Counted from the stretch's first letter, positions 28,858 to 38,996 are shown. The stretch: 64,000 nt of DNA from Francisellaceae bacterium (GCA_018703155.1 JABJGS010000039.1:18688-82687), one strand, 5' to 3'. Numbers and translations are program-made. Notes: generated by a model not told the origin, from the sequence alone.

Positions 28858-30369
28858 TTGATGGTGGGATATACAACATTGAGTATTGGTGAAAATGAGA
28901 GCACCGAGAATATTGCTGTCAGGGTGGAGTTAGTAGATAGTTTTAGTGATTTCTATAATAAATATAATGGAGAAAATGAATCTTCTTTGAAGGATATTTA
29001 TTGGGAGTTTTTATGCCAATGGTATCGAAGAGACTCTGTAATCAATCGCCGTTTTTTGCTCAACCAAACAACTACAGGAAAAGAAGTTAAATATCGTGGT
29101 AAATTATTAAGCAAAGCAAGTGATGAGGATATCACTTGGCATCTAGCTGAAGAAATTGCAATTGCGTGTTTGGATAGAGTTAAAAAGTTAGATAGAGGAA
29201 CATTGCTTAGAAATGAAGCTTTTAAATCAGTACTATTCGCTATCGAAGCTTCAGGTGTAAATGAGCAGTTAGTCGTAAAGCTGGGTAATGATATCATTGG
29301 TTATATTAAGAGCTTGGGAGCAGAAGAGTTTAACAAACCATATGGATGTAGTCACCTTACGATACTAGATACATACTTACAGTATTTAATGGAAAATCCT
29401 AGCCAAATTAATGTTAGTTTTGTTTCTAATTTAATTCAGAGCGGCGCACGAAGCTCGGAGGGTGAGTAGCAATATCTACAGCAACTAGCAAACTCTATTA
29501 TTAAAGATCCAAAATATAAACCATTAATAAAATCTTTGAGAGATGCCAACATTGTCATAGCTATAGACATTAACAACACTGTAGTTGCTAAAGCTATTCC
29601 ATGGTTAGAGTACCAACATCAACAAAAACAATTACACATTGAAAAGGCTCTTCATGAAGTGCTCTTAGCAGTCAAAGAATCAAAAAAATTAAAAACACAT
29701 ATTGATGACTATAGAGTAATTTTAAGACCATCAGTAAGTCAAGAAGTAGAGTATAATCAGCAGTTAACTGTAGCTAACGAAGTAATAAATAAATTAGCTA
29801 ACATGATGAGGAAACATATTTATTTCCTAGGAGTGGAAAAATTCAACAGAACATATGGTTGTAGTGGCCTTACAATTTTGGATATATATTTAAAAGAGTT
29901 AGTGGATATGCCTGAGGTGATTAATGTTGATTTTGTTGTTAATTTAATATCTGAGGGAGCATGTTTGAAATTGCATAATGATGTGCTGCCAGAGTATTGT
30001 ACTGAATTAGCTAAGAATCTTTATAATAATTCTGCATTATATGAACCATTAATAATAGCTTTGAGAGATGTAAATTTAGTAGTTGTCATTGGTGATGATA
30101 GATCTGAAACGGAAGCTATTTCTCTTCAGGAGTATAAACATAGACAGAAACGATTACTTGATGCACGTAAATTTGCAGAAGAAGATGGTAGTACGCAGCC
30201 AGACATGATAACTCATAGTTCAGTAGAAGTTGTTGACAGTAATCTTCTTCAAAAAGGTTTTTTACCTAATATTAATGGTGTGGCTGCTATCGTTTCATCA
30301 CCTGTTGCAGATCGCATCGTGCAAAGTTCAAGAAGCAGGAAAAGTTGTAAAAGAAGACCTAGATTTTAG
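28858..30369 (+). pseudogene. Ankyrin-like paralogue split by one in-frame TAG
   Basis: A single frame of 503 codons with TAG at 29467-29469 (codon 204). Before it comes a 203-residue part ending NLIQSGARSSEGE. After it the frame continues QYLQQLANSIIKDPKYKPL, colinear with the intact paralogue at 30985 (STDCTQYLQQLANIIAKDRKY). The paralogue has a Cys codon or a nearby residue where the stop lies. Both halves keep the frame without indels, so either the gene is newly dead or a truncated 203-aa protein is made. GGAGG lies 6 bases before the ATG. It has the same domain plan as the neighbour: a helical N-terminal domain and two related ankyrin-like modules. Confidence 0.75.
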
Positions 30370-30984
30370 CCATATCTTCAGTTGGAAAAAATATAGCATC
30401 TATTCTCATTAATAATTGTAATATAGACATGATTATATTTAAGTGAATCTTTATCTATCATCGTCATAAACTCTAAACAAATAATTTAAAGTGATTCATA
30501 TTCGAAAATAAATAAGCTTCCCTTGTTTCTCTGGATATTTTCATAGGACATTTGTTGAGATTTTCTACTCCAAGCCCCTTGGCATATTGTTTCTGAATTT
30601 AAATTTTCCTATTTTGTTGATAACATAATATTTCATTAATGCTGACATTAGCGCGTGAATTAGTGTGGTTTCCAAACGTAGCATTACATGGTATGACATT
30701 GTGCAAATGACTTTGGAATGGTTGGAGCTATTTATTTTATGTTTACATACAGAAACATGTTCATTATTTTGAAAGGATATCTATAATTTAAGACAATCTA
30801 TATAATAACTTTCTCTTATATGTTTCTTGATGATTCCTTACTTATAATTCAGAAAGTATTTCTATTTTTAAATTTCTTTAGTTGATGATAAAACTAAAGC
30901 TAATGTGCAATGACATGTCTCTTATGCAATGATATGCCTCACGTGCAGTTTTAATTTAAATAATAATAAAATATTAGGGGTTGT
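30370..30984. other. Gene-free spacer between the paralogues
   Basis: 615 bases, very AT-rich. Only the direct-repeat element at 30902-30942 stands out. No ORF with a ribosome site, RNA gene or insertion sequence was recognised. Confidence 0.5.
30902..30942 (+). promoter_or_regulatory. Conserved direct-repeat element upstream of the intact paralogue
   Basis: CAATGAYATG occurs at 30908-30917 and 30927-30936, start to start 19 bases, followed by TATGCCTCACG. It is the partner of the element at 28782-28822. The last 11 bases also occur in a palindrome at 63293-63308, upstream of the repeat protein. Confidence 0.55.
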
Positions 30985-32460
30985 ATGGTGGTTGAGTATA
31001 AAAAACTAAGTACCCGTGATGGTAGTGTTGCTGTCAGAGTGGAATTAGTTGACAGCTTAACATCTTTTTATAGGAAACATCACAGCCAAGACAAACATTC
31101 TTTTAAGGATGTTTATTGGATGTTTTTATGCCAATGGTACAACTGTCAATCTGTAGTTAAACGACGTAGTTTGCTTAATCAAACTACAGCTGGTAGAGAA
31201 GTTACATATCGCGGTAAAATTCTACATGAAGCAAGTGATAATGATATTATGTGGCATCTAGCTGAAGAAGTTGCAATTGCATATTTAGGTAAAACTAAAG
31301 AATTAGATAGGGAAGTTCAACTTAGAAGCGAAATTTTTCGATGGGTGCTATTAGCTATAAGAGCTTCATCAGAAAAAAATGAAGAATTAGTCATGAAGCT
31401 GGGGAGCGGTATTGTTTGTCATTTAGAAAGTTTAGGGGCAAATAAATTTAATAAACCATACGGATGTAGTAATCTAACAATACTAGATACATATTTAAAA
31501 CATTTGATGAAAACTCCTAGTGACATTAATATTAATTTTATTACCAAACTAATTAATAATGGTGCACGAAGCTCCACAGATTGCACACAATATTTACAAC
31601 AACTGGCAAATATTATTGCTAAAGACCGAAAGTATCGACCATTAGTAGAAGTTTTACGAGAAACCAATCTTGTGATAGCTATAGATATCGATGGAATTGT
31701 AGTTGCTAAGGCTATTCCTTGGGTAGAGTACCAACGTCAGCAAAGACTGTTACATGCTGAACGAGCACATGAAGAAGTATTATTAGTTGTTCAAGCCTCA
31801 AGGAATTTGGACAAAATCATAAATAAATTTCAATCAATTAAAAGACCATCAAAAAGACTGCAACTAGAATATGATAATGAATTAGCTGCAATTAATAAGC
31901 TGATAAATCAACTACAGAATATGATAACGGAACATATACATTTTCTGGGAGTAAAAGAATTTAATAGCTCATATGACAATAGTGGGTGTACAGTATTAGA
32001 TGTATATTTAAAAGAGTTAGCCGAGATACCTGGCGCGATTCAGCATAGGTTTGTTTCAGGACTGATTACTGAGGGGGCACGTTTAAATTTTCAGGGTAAT
32101 GTTCTCCCTGAATATTGTACGAGACTAGCAAATAGCCTTCATGATAATGCTGTATTATGTCATCCATTAATTATGGCGCTAAAGACTGCTAGCATCATCA
32201 TCGTGGTCAGTAAGAACAGAACTGAAGCTATTTCATCGCAAGATTATCAGCGTAGACAGAAACGATTACTTGATGTTCGTGAAGCAGCAGTAAAAGATAG
32301 AGGATCGATGCTAGATATAGCAGATGTTTTGAATCGTTATAATGGGAAAAGGACCCTATCTAAGGTTAGTCATAGAGCTATTCCTAATGATTCTGTGCTT
32401 GTACCTGTACAACACCCAGGTATATTAAAGGGTTTATTTTCTCGTAAAAAAATAATCTAA
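30985..32460 (+). CDS. Large ankyrin-like protein with an internal duplication
   Basis: 491 residues, not a family I can name. The N-terminal 140 residues form a conserved helical domain (FLCQWYNCQSVVKRRSLLNQ, IMWHLAEEVAIAYLG). Two related modules of about 110 residues follow. One begins near FNKPYGCSNLTILDTYLKHL, the other near FNSSYDNSGCTVLDVYLKEL; each continues with F-I/V-x-x-LI-x-x-GAR, a helical stretch and an AIPWVEYQRQQ- or AISSQDYQRRQ-like end. The T-I/V-LD-x-YL and LI-GAR pattern resembles degenerate ankyrin repeats. The C-terminus is basic (LFSRKKII). It shares its upstream element with the broken neighbour. A host-directed role is a guess. Confidence 0.7.
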   Translation: MVVEYKKLSTRDGSVAVRVELVDSLTSFYRKHHSQDKHSFKDVYWMFLCQWYNCQSVVKRRSLLNQTTAGREVTYRGKILHEASDNDIMWHLAEEVAIAYLGKTKELDREVQLRSEIFRWVLLAIRASSEKNEELVMKLGSGIVCHLESLGANKFNKPYGCSNLTILDTYLKHLMKTPSDININFITKLINNGARSSTDCTQYLQQLANIIAKDRKYRPLVEVLRETNLVIAIDIDGIVVAKAIPWVEYQRQQRLLHAERAHEEVLLVVQASRNLDKIINKFQSIKRPSKRLQLEYDNELAAINKLINQLQNMITEHIHFLGVKEFNSSYDNSGCTVLDVYLKELAEIPGAIQHRFVSGLITEGARLNFQGNVLPEYCTRLANSLHDNAVLCHPLIMALKTASIIIVVSKNRTEAISSQDYQRRQKRLLDVREAAVKDRGSMLDIADVLNRYNGKRTLSKVSHRAIPNDSVLVPVQHPGILKGLFSRKKII

Positions 32461-32556
32461 GTTTTAATGGTTATACTTATTATGATTTTATGTTATTAGA
32501 TGTCTTATTTCCTTGAAAAATAATCTTGGTAGACAACTAATATAACTATATGTTAA

Positions 32557-32590
32557 ATCACACCTCTATTGAAATTATTAGAGATGTGAT
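32557..32590. terminator. Bidirectional terminator stem
   Basis: ATCACACCTCTA and TAGAGATGTGAT pair at 11 of 12 positions around an AT loop, between the convergent paralogue gene and the MFS gene. Confidence 0.6.
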
Positions 32591-32606
32591 AATTGTAAAT
32601 GTATAT

Positions 32607-33812
32607 TTATAAATTTGATAAAAGATCAGGTTTAAGCTCTTCTTTTTGTAGTACTAGCATAGTAAAGGCTACACCACAAAGAGCTAATCCTGCTATACCT
32701 ATAGCTGTATGGTAGAGTTGGCCTGTGTAAATCAGCCCTGATAGCCCAACTCCTAAACCACACAAAATAACTCTAAACCCCATGATTAATGCTGATGATG
32801 CACCTTTTAAATCTGGGAATATTTCCAATGATTTTGAAAAGATTACTCCATAGCAAAGAGCAACACCTGCTGAATAAAACATCATTGCAGAAGTAATACT
32901 ATATGCAGATTCAGGGTACATTTTTGTTAGAGGTATAATTGTTACTATACCAATTAGGCATAGTGCTAATCCTAACACTATAGTTTTTTTGTCACCTAGT
33001 CGGTGTTGGACGGATCCAGTTTTAAAGCTTGCTATAGAAAATGTTGCAACAACTAGGGACTGATGTAGGGCATATCCACCAAAGGTCATACCTAAGTGAT
33101 CTATATATAGAAAAGACGCTGTGCCTACATAGGCCATATATGCTGAGCATAAAATACTTGGAGCTAAACAATGGATCATGAAGTTATAATTTTTTAGTAA
33201 AGATAAATAATCAGTAAATATTGCTTTTTTGGAGAAAGGCTTTGGAGATAAATTAGTTTCTGGCAAAAATCCACCAATAGTTACAAAAGAGATAAAACTC
33301 AACATTGCAATTAATCCATAAGTGGCACGCCAGCCTTTAGTTTCACAAATGAAAGCGCCAATAGCTGGAGCTATTGCCATAACGCCAGTAATTACAGCAT
33401 TCATAATGCCTATAAATTTGATGGCGTCAGTACCTTTATAGGTATCCGCAACTATAGCAAAAGAAACTACCCAAACTGCACTGGCACCTAAACCCTGAAT
33501 AAATCTGCTGATTAATAACATATTGAAATTATTAGTGAAGGTACATGCTAATGAACCAATACAAAATAAGAAGAAACCTATAGTCATCATTTTCTTTCGA
33601 CCAAAACTATCCGATAGTGGTCCAAAAAATAAGCAGGCCAGGCAAAATCCTAAGAAATTAATGCTTAATGTGCCTTGGATCTTTGCCTCGGAAGTTTCAA
33701 AGAATGTAGCCATTTCTGGAAATCCAGGAACAGAGACATCTATCTCCATACAACTTGAAACAAGGGAAAATAATAGTATATACGGCAAAAGCCTTAAAGA
33801 TTTGGAGTTCAT
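32607..33812 (-). CDS. MFS transporter, Bcr/CflA drug-efflux family
   Basis: 401 residues, 12 predicted membrane helices. MFS motif A is FGPLSDSFGRKKM, with RFIQGLGASAVWVVSFAIVAD in helix 4 and APAIGAFICETKGWRATYGL in the motif C region. The first helix carries MEIDVSVPGFPEMATFF, the family's 'D-x-x-x-P-x-x-P' start. GTGAGG lies before the ATG at 33812. It is predicted to export small toxic compounds with H+. It is related to, but clearly diverged from, the transporter at 27302. Confidence 0.88.
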   Translation of the reverse strand: MNSKSLRLLPYILLFSLVSSCMEIDVSVPGFPEMATFFETSEAKIQGTLSINFLGFCLACLFFGPLSDSFGRKKMMTIGFFLFCIGSLACTFTNNFNMLLISRFIQGLGASAVWVVSFAIVADTYKGTDAIKFIGIMNAVITGVMAIAPAIGAFICETKGWRATYGLIAMLSFISFVTIGGFLPETNLSPKPFSKKAIFTDYLSLLKNYNFMIHCLAPSILCSAYMAYVGTASFLYIDHLGMTFGGYALHQSLVVATFSIASFKTGSVQHRLGDKKTIVLGLALCLIGIVTIIPLTKMYPESAYSITSAMMFYSAGVALCYGVIFSKSLEIFPDLKGASSALIMGFRVILCGLGVGLSGLIYTGQLYHTAIGIAGLALCGVAFTMLVLQKEELKPDLLSNL

Positions 33813-34048
33813 ACACGCCTCACGGTTGCATCAAGGAAAAAAATACTGCTGTCTGCTAAATTATCAGATTGTTATTTTCATCGGCCCTGACCCCTGGACG
33901 GGTACTCCATGTTAATTTGATAGTACCGCGCAGTATATCAGTGATATATACTAATGCAAGGAAAAATCATTATTTTTCACAAATAGAGATATAGATAGCT
34001 GTGTGATTGTGCTTCAATGGCTGATGAGATAAAGGTTAATAGAAACAG

Positions 34049-34936
34049 TTAGTGATACATAGAATTTAGTTGGGTTGCAATATGGCTCATACCTTGAGAG
34101 TCATCATTATTTATATCGCTAAACCATAATGCTGATAGTACAGTTTGAACAAAAGACCAAGCCAAGATCCTATCTGTATCATAGCCAAGAAATTCATTGA
34201 ATATTGATACTCTATTATATAATTTTTGTTTAAGATGGTTATCTGTAAAAATCTCTGGAATAGGATTTCGCATAAATGCCCCAATTTCATATACCGGATC
34301 TCCAATCATACCTTTAGGATCGATAGCCCGCCAGTTTCCAGATAAGTCCTGCATAATATTGTTATGATGTAAATCTGCATGCAATATAACCATTTCGCTA
34401 GTGGATTTTAATAAGTCATTTTTTATGGAGCTAGCTTTATCAATCAATCTATTGCTAATACAACTATTGTTACTTACTATTTCTAGACGTTCAAGCCACG
34501 AGGATATATTTTTAAATTCTATGTTACTACTATCTGTTGGTTGATATAAATCTCTTATAACATCACAACATGTTTTCGTGGTGAATTCAGGATCACTACT
34601 TTCAAAGTTTGATAATAATTTGGGCTCTAGTTGTTCGAGTAACATAGCATTATATTGTGTATTGTTGCTTAATAGTTTACAGCAACCCTGACCATTATAT
34701 TTTTCTAAAGCTTTTACTTCACTAGAGACTTCATCAGTGTCTACACCAATTTTAACAATACTATGAGCATTAGTTGGGGCTACAAAGTTACAGGATAATT
34801 CTTGAAATGGGGCCAAAATTTTTAAATTCCATATGGATTCAAGTTGTAATATAGTGTTGGGTAAATCATTAATCCATTTTTTACCTTTTGAACCAAAGAG
34901 GTTCACAATTTTTATCTGAAATTTATTTGCAAGCAT
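34049..34936 (-). CDS. Aminoglycoside/hydroxyurea kinase family (APH(6)-like)
   Basis: About 295 residues from the ATG at 34936, which has AGGA 6 bases upstream. A TTG at 34960 is the longer option. The catalytic loop HADLHHNNIM and the following IDPKGMIGDPVYEIGAFMRNP match streptomycin 6-kinase-type phosphotransferases. The N-terminal lobe has a short nucleotide-binding sheet (IVKIGVDTDEVSSEVKAL). Family members phosphorylate streptomycin or hydroxyurea, but many genomic copies have unknown substrates, so resistance cannot be claimed. It lies among drug-efflux genes, which fits a small-molecule defence role. Confidence 0.82.
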   Translation of the reverse strand: MLANKFQIKIVNLFGSKGKKWINDLPNTILQLESIWNLKILAPFQELSCNFVAPTNAHSIVKIGVDTDEVSSEVKALEKYNGQGCCKLLSNNTQYNAMLLEQLEPKLLSNFESSDPEFTTKTCCDVIRDLYQPTDSSNIEFKNISSWLERLEIVSNNSCISNRLIDKASSIKNDLLKSTSEMVILHADLHHNNIMQDLSGNWRAIDPKGMIGDPVYEIGAFMRNPIPEIFTDNHLKQKLYNRVSIFNEFLGYDTDRILAWSFVQTVLSALWFSDINNDDSQGMSHIATQLNSMYH

Positions 34937-35175
34937 TAGATATCCTAGATTGTATATCAAGAGCTTGATTTTAAAGCTTATCCAAAATTAAAGCTATATA
35001 AAACTTTAGTTTGTTAACTATGGCTTGTGGCTACTTATAAATATTGATTAAGATATGCACATCACAATTTAAGTCTGTTAATTAACCTTCATAGCGGCTC
35101 GAGACAATCTGGTATAAAATATTAAAAGACTATTTCACTTAGATTAATTGTTATATTATCAAGGGGAATAGGTGC

Positions 35176-35589
35176 ATGGTGATTAGATCTATTGAAACTA
35201 TGGATGAAAATGAAGATGATACCTCAATTATTCATTCTGAATTATATTAGTTTAACCAGAAATATTTAGGTGATAAAACAATTTTTACAACGGTGTATGA
35301 AAAAAATGATGATAATATTGTTGGTGGAATTTTAACGTATTCAATAGATATTGAGATGTTGTTAGATACACTCTGGGTGTTGAAAAATTATCGTAATCAG
35401 GGTGTTGGTAAAAACTTAGTTAAAAGTATAGAAAAAACTGCTTGTTATAAATAAATTAAAACTATTCATAGCGACACGTATGCTTTTCAAGTTAAAGACT
35501 TTTATACAAAACTTGGATATTTGATTTACGGTAGAGTCGAAGGTTACCTTGCTGGAACGTCAAGAATTTTTTTAAAGAAAAATTTATAG
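35176..35589 (+). pseudogene. GNAT acetyltransferase, broken by two in-frame stops
   Basis: One frame of 137 codons from the ATG at 35176 to 35589 has TAG at 35248-35250 and TAA at 35452-35454 and no frameshift. The GNAT acetyl-CoA-binding motif is clear in the middle (LWVLKNYRNQGVGKNLVKSI). The end KDFYTKLGYLIYGRVEGY is the usual C-terminal GNAT strand-helix. It was therefore a complete acetyltransferase that has been inactivated by point mutations. It was not tracked as an ORF because the pieces are short. Confidence 0.8.
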
Positions 35590-35602
35590 CTGGAGTTATT
35601 TG

Positions 35603-35908
35603 ATGGATTATATAAAAGATGCTTCTAAGTCTAATCATATTACAGGCCAACACACATTAGAGAGAGTTTGCTATTTAAAGGTAGAGGAAAGTGAGAGCGT
35701 AAATCAGTTGCGTGAATCTGCAAAACTAGAGGTAATGCAAGCTACAGAGTGTACTTCATCATCAAAAATATACAGACCGCGTGCTACAATTTTAAGTGGA
35801 AGTATTGGATATGTCATAAACGATCAGAAGTCTCCTAAACTTTATTATGATCCGATGGGAGGAGATCGCCCTATAGTAAGAAGTAGTGTAAAAATAAAGA
35901 TTTTATAG
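35603..35908 (+). CDS. Hypothetical 101-aa protein
   Basis: The ATG at 35603 has GGAG 7 bases upstream, a good ribosome site. The protein is soluble and not recognised. A polar N-terminus is followed by a helical KVEESESVNQLRESAKLEVM and a beta-like C-terminal half (RPRATILSGSIGYVIND, KLYYDPMGGDRPIV). It starts 13 bases after the dead GNAT gene and may once have been co-transcribed with it. Confidence 0.5.
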   Translation: MDYIKDASKSNHITGQHTLERVCYLKVEESESVNQLRESAKLEVMQATECTSSSKIYRPRATILSGSIGYVINDQKSPKLYYDPMGGDRPIVRSSVKIKIL

Positions 35909-35978
35909 TTTGTGAAATTAAACTAATTATGAAATGTTAATTAATTTTGCCAAACAAATATTTCCTGGCTAATAAGTA

Positions 35979-37173
35979 TTAACTAGTAATTATTTTTGTA
36001 GGCGTTTCGTTTAAATTATGTTTTACAAAATGATTACAGCAAAATGCTAATATTCCAGCAATACTAACAATACATGCTACAACTACTATTTCATTGTCAG
36101 CATAATTAAGAGCTATTATACCTGAGGTAAATACTGCCGCTAAACTTGATATAATCTTAGTTACAGCAAAACGAATCCCCATAGGGACACATTCTGGACA
36201 TGCTTATAAAGCTAGTCTACGTAAGGGGGCGAAAACTATACCTACACCAAGAGCAAAAATCATTAATGGTCCCATCAGTGCAAACAAGTCATTTGGAAAT
36301 ATGTATACTAGCAACATGGTAAGGAGACTAGCAATTAGAGAAAGTCGTAAACCATATTTTAAGAAATCATCAAACCTCACATTTTCTGCATTAAGTTTTA
36401 CTATATTTAACTCTATAATGAAACACCCAAAAACTGCTAATTGACAAAAACCGTAATAAGCCTCGCTATGTTTTAATTGTTCAATGATCATAAATGGACC
36501 AGATGTTATCCATGCTATTAAACTTGCAAACAACAGTACATTAGATAATGTGTAACTTAGGAATGCTTTTGTTGTTAATAGAATACAACAATTCTGAAAG
36601 AGTATAGGAATATTAATAGGAGTTTTTTCTCGTTCTGGTCGGGCATATAGAAAAAAAGTAAAACAAGAGCTACACTAGAGGTTATTGCGATGAGAATAAA
36701 TAGAGTTTTCCATTCGACAAAATTTAATAAAATGCCGCCAATAAGAGGACCAAATGCTGGGGATGAAACTGTAATTCCAGCCATTAACGACATTATTTTC
36801 ACGGACTCTATACGAGTATAAATTTCATTAATTGCAGCATATCCAGCAATAGAGATGGCACATATAGAAGCACCTTGTAAAAATATGAAAACAAGAAATG
36901 TATGATAATCACTAGTTGCTGCGCATCCTAGTGATGCTAGAACATATAACACACCACTAGAGAACATTATTGGTCTACCCCATATCGATCAGAAAGAGGA
37001 CCCATAAACATAAAGAGAGCAGCTGTTCCTAAAAACCATAAGGTAATGCTAAGTTGTCCAAGGCTGTTAGTAGTATTAAAATATTTAACAATATCTGGTA
37101 GTGCAGGGAGGTACATGTCATTGGATAGATATGATGAAGTTTCATATACGACGAATATGTAGGGAAATAACAA
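35979..37173 (-). pseudogene. Bcr/CflA-type MFS transporter, broken
   Basis: Four fragments in two or more frames align end to end with the transporters at 27302 and 32607. The first (37173-36967) has LSNDMYLPALPDIVKYF and GPLSDRYG, where a frameshift falls just before GRPIM. The second (from 36967) has FLQGASICAISIAGYAAINE and PAFGPLIGGILLNFVEWKTLF. A second frameshift lies near an A-run about 36620-36640. The third (36533-36204) ends in an in-frame TAA after APLRRLAL. The fourth reads on in the same frame to 35979 (MGIRFAVTKIISS). It is therefore a decayed drug-efflux gene. Confidence 0.82.
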
Positions 37174-37724
37174 TAGAGTTTTTGCTGAATTTTTTCTATT
37201 GTAGACATAAGCTTAACTATCGATATGAAATATATTTCAGTATAGTATTGGTTAAAGTTGACCTACAACTTAAGGTTGCTATTACAAACGCAATAATAAT
37301 ACTACTGTTTTAAGCGCAGAGCATTTTAAAGTAAATAGATAATAGGTTTTTTAAGGTGGTTATATATTTCAAATTAAACTTTATAACTTTAATGTTTTTG
37401 TAGAGCAATGATTTCCCCCTTTATTAATGTACTGTATCTCTTAAGGAGAATAAAATGAGTTTGCTCTCATCTTATCAGCAGTATTACCGTTCTTAGAATA
37501 TGTTTCGCTATGAATATTACTTGGATCAATAATTAAGTAGTTTATGAATAATAGATGGAAAATTATTTATTTAAGTTATACTTGCACCTATATTAGTTAT
37601 TTTAATTAATTTTAGTGATGACTATTAATCATAGTAATCACTGGGGGTATGTAGTAATCTGGGAAACATATGTAAAATACACTAAACAAAGTTGCATAAC
37701 ATAATTATAACTGGAGTATTACAA
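37174..37724. other. Gene-free spacer
   Basis: About 550 bases upstream of the 320-aa gene. A strong AAGGAG before an ATG at 37455 leads into only 13 codons and then a stop, perhaps a relic. Nothing else was recognised. Confidence 0.4.
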
Positions 37725-38687
37725 ATGCTAAGATCTAGAACATCAAGGCCCAAAAAAGAGCGTCCTATAGATTCAGGTGGTGCAAGATCATCAGGATATA
37801 GATTATCAGGTGGTGGCGCAGGTGGAGCTGCATCAAGAGAATACAGAGAAGAGCATCTTGCAGAAGTTGGCAAAAAGTTATTGCAAAAATTTTATGGAGA
37901 AGACTCTTTTCCTCCAGTTATAACTCATGAAAAATCAGGTTATCCTTTATTTATGGTGACAAAAGCCTTGGTTTTTTTGATCAAAAGAGATGTTGATCAT
38001 AGAATGATCGATGAAAAAAACAAGTTATTGTCGATTGATAATTTAAGATTTTTACCAAAAGGCTTAGGTGCAGATAGTAGTAGCACTTTTAGAGTAATCG
38101 CTAATTTATACAAAACTGTATCGGAGCTTCCAAGCTTAACATCTATGGATTTATCTATGATAAGGGGTTTATGTGAAATCCCTGGTTTAATTAAGTTGTT
38201 AGAATGTTATAAGCAAATTTCGTTATTACCAATGGAGCATTTTTCAGGCATTATTGGAACTATACGAAAGGAAGTGTTAGCAAATATCCTTGATACTGTG
38301 GTCAGATTAACTACACCAGATGATATGTCATTAATGCCTCCACCATTCCCTCCTCAGTTAAGAAGAAGCGCCAGAACATATGGAGATACTGAGCCAAGAT
38401 TAAGAGTTATCCGTGAAGCATTTATCAGTGTTTTAAATTTCAAAGATGCACGTATGACAAGGGAAGAATCTTCAATATTAGAAAATTTTTTAATAGAAGA
38501 ACCAATACTTAAATGCGCTGAAAGTAGCTGCTGTTTTCAAGATAAAGTATCTGCTGACATGGAGTTGGAAATGATGGCTTCAACACAACGTCATTATTTG
38601 CAAACAGCTATGGGTCATAGAGAAGAAGCAGATCCTAGTAGCACAGCAAGAGCTGAATGTAACTCTGTTAGAAGAGTAAGAGTATAA
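37725..38687 (+). CDS. Hypothetical 320-aa protein
   Basis: The ATG at 37725 (MLRSRTSRPKKERPIDS) has CTGGAG 9 bases upstream. An in-frame start at 37692 is less supported. The N-terminal 45 residues are basic and Gly/Ser-rich (GYRLSGGGAGGAASREY) and look disordered. The rest is helical and soluble (LAEVGKKLLQKFYG, YPLFMVTKALVFLIKRDVDH, MIRGLCEIPGLIKLLECYKQ), with a PPPFPPQLRR linker. I do not recognise the family. It is the last gene of the island, next to carA. A disordered basic N-terminus plus a helical body is common in secreted effectors, but that is speculation. Confidence 0.62.
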   Translation: MLRSRTSRPKKERPIDSGGARSSGYRLSGGGAGGAASREYREEHLAEVGKKLLQKFYGEDSFPPVITHEKSGYPLFMVTKALVFLIKRDVDHRMIDEKNKLLSIDNLRFLPKGLGADSSSTFRVIANLYKTVSELPSLTSMDLSMIRGLCEIPGLIKLLECYKQISLLPMEHFSGIIGTIRKEVLANILDTVVRLTTPDDMSLMPPPFPPQLRRSARTYGDTEPRLRVIREAFISVLNFKDARMTREESSILENFLIEEPILKCAESSCCFQDKVSADMELEMMASTQRHYLQTAMGHREEADPSSTARAECNSVRRVRV

Positions 38688-38708
38688 TCAATCTGAAATG
38701 ATGAGAAG

Positions 38709-38746
38709 CATGCTTAATCTCGTTACGTGAGTGGCGAGGCTAGCAT
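38709..38746. repeat. Imperfect palindrome resembling one at 22233
   Basis: CATGCTTAATCTCG pairs with CGAGGCTAGCATG except for a small internal loop. Its first 17 bases match 22233-22249 at 15 positions. It could be a terminator of the 320-aa gene or a member of a dispersed palindrome family. Confidence 0.4.
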
Positions 38747-38996
38747 GTTTGATGGTTTATTTTGGATTTAAATCATTCTATCTGTAGTGATGATAACTGT
38801 TCTTTGACCTAAAATTAACTGTTTGACTATATCTAATGCTGCACCAATATTAATTATTCCTTTAACAGAAATTGGTTTTAATTTTATTTGTTTGGCGACA
38901 AACAAAACAAAAAATCATTTCAACCTCTTTAAAAAGTATTGTTTCCTTTATTTTATCTGATAAGTTGCAGAACTATTTTGCATTGCATAGCTAATA

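Noticed and set aside
29467..29469. Stop-codon reassignment or programmed read-through explaining the in-frame stops
   Set aside because: Core genes end normally at TAA, TAG and TGA, no suppressor tRNA was seen, and the MFS gene nearby also has frameshifts. Decay is simpler.
37455..37496. 13-codon ORF behind a very good ribosome site
   Set aside because: It ends after 13 codons, with no homology or attenuator structure that I could recognise. It is more likely a relic, so it was mentioned only in the spacer note.
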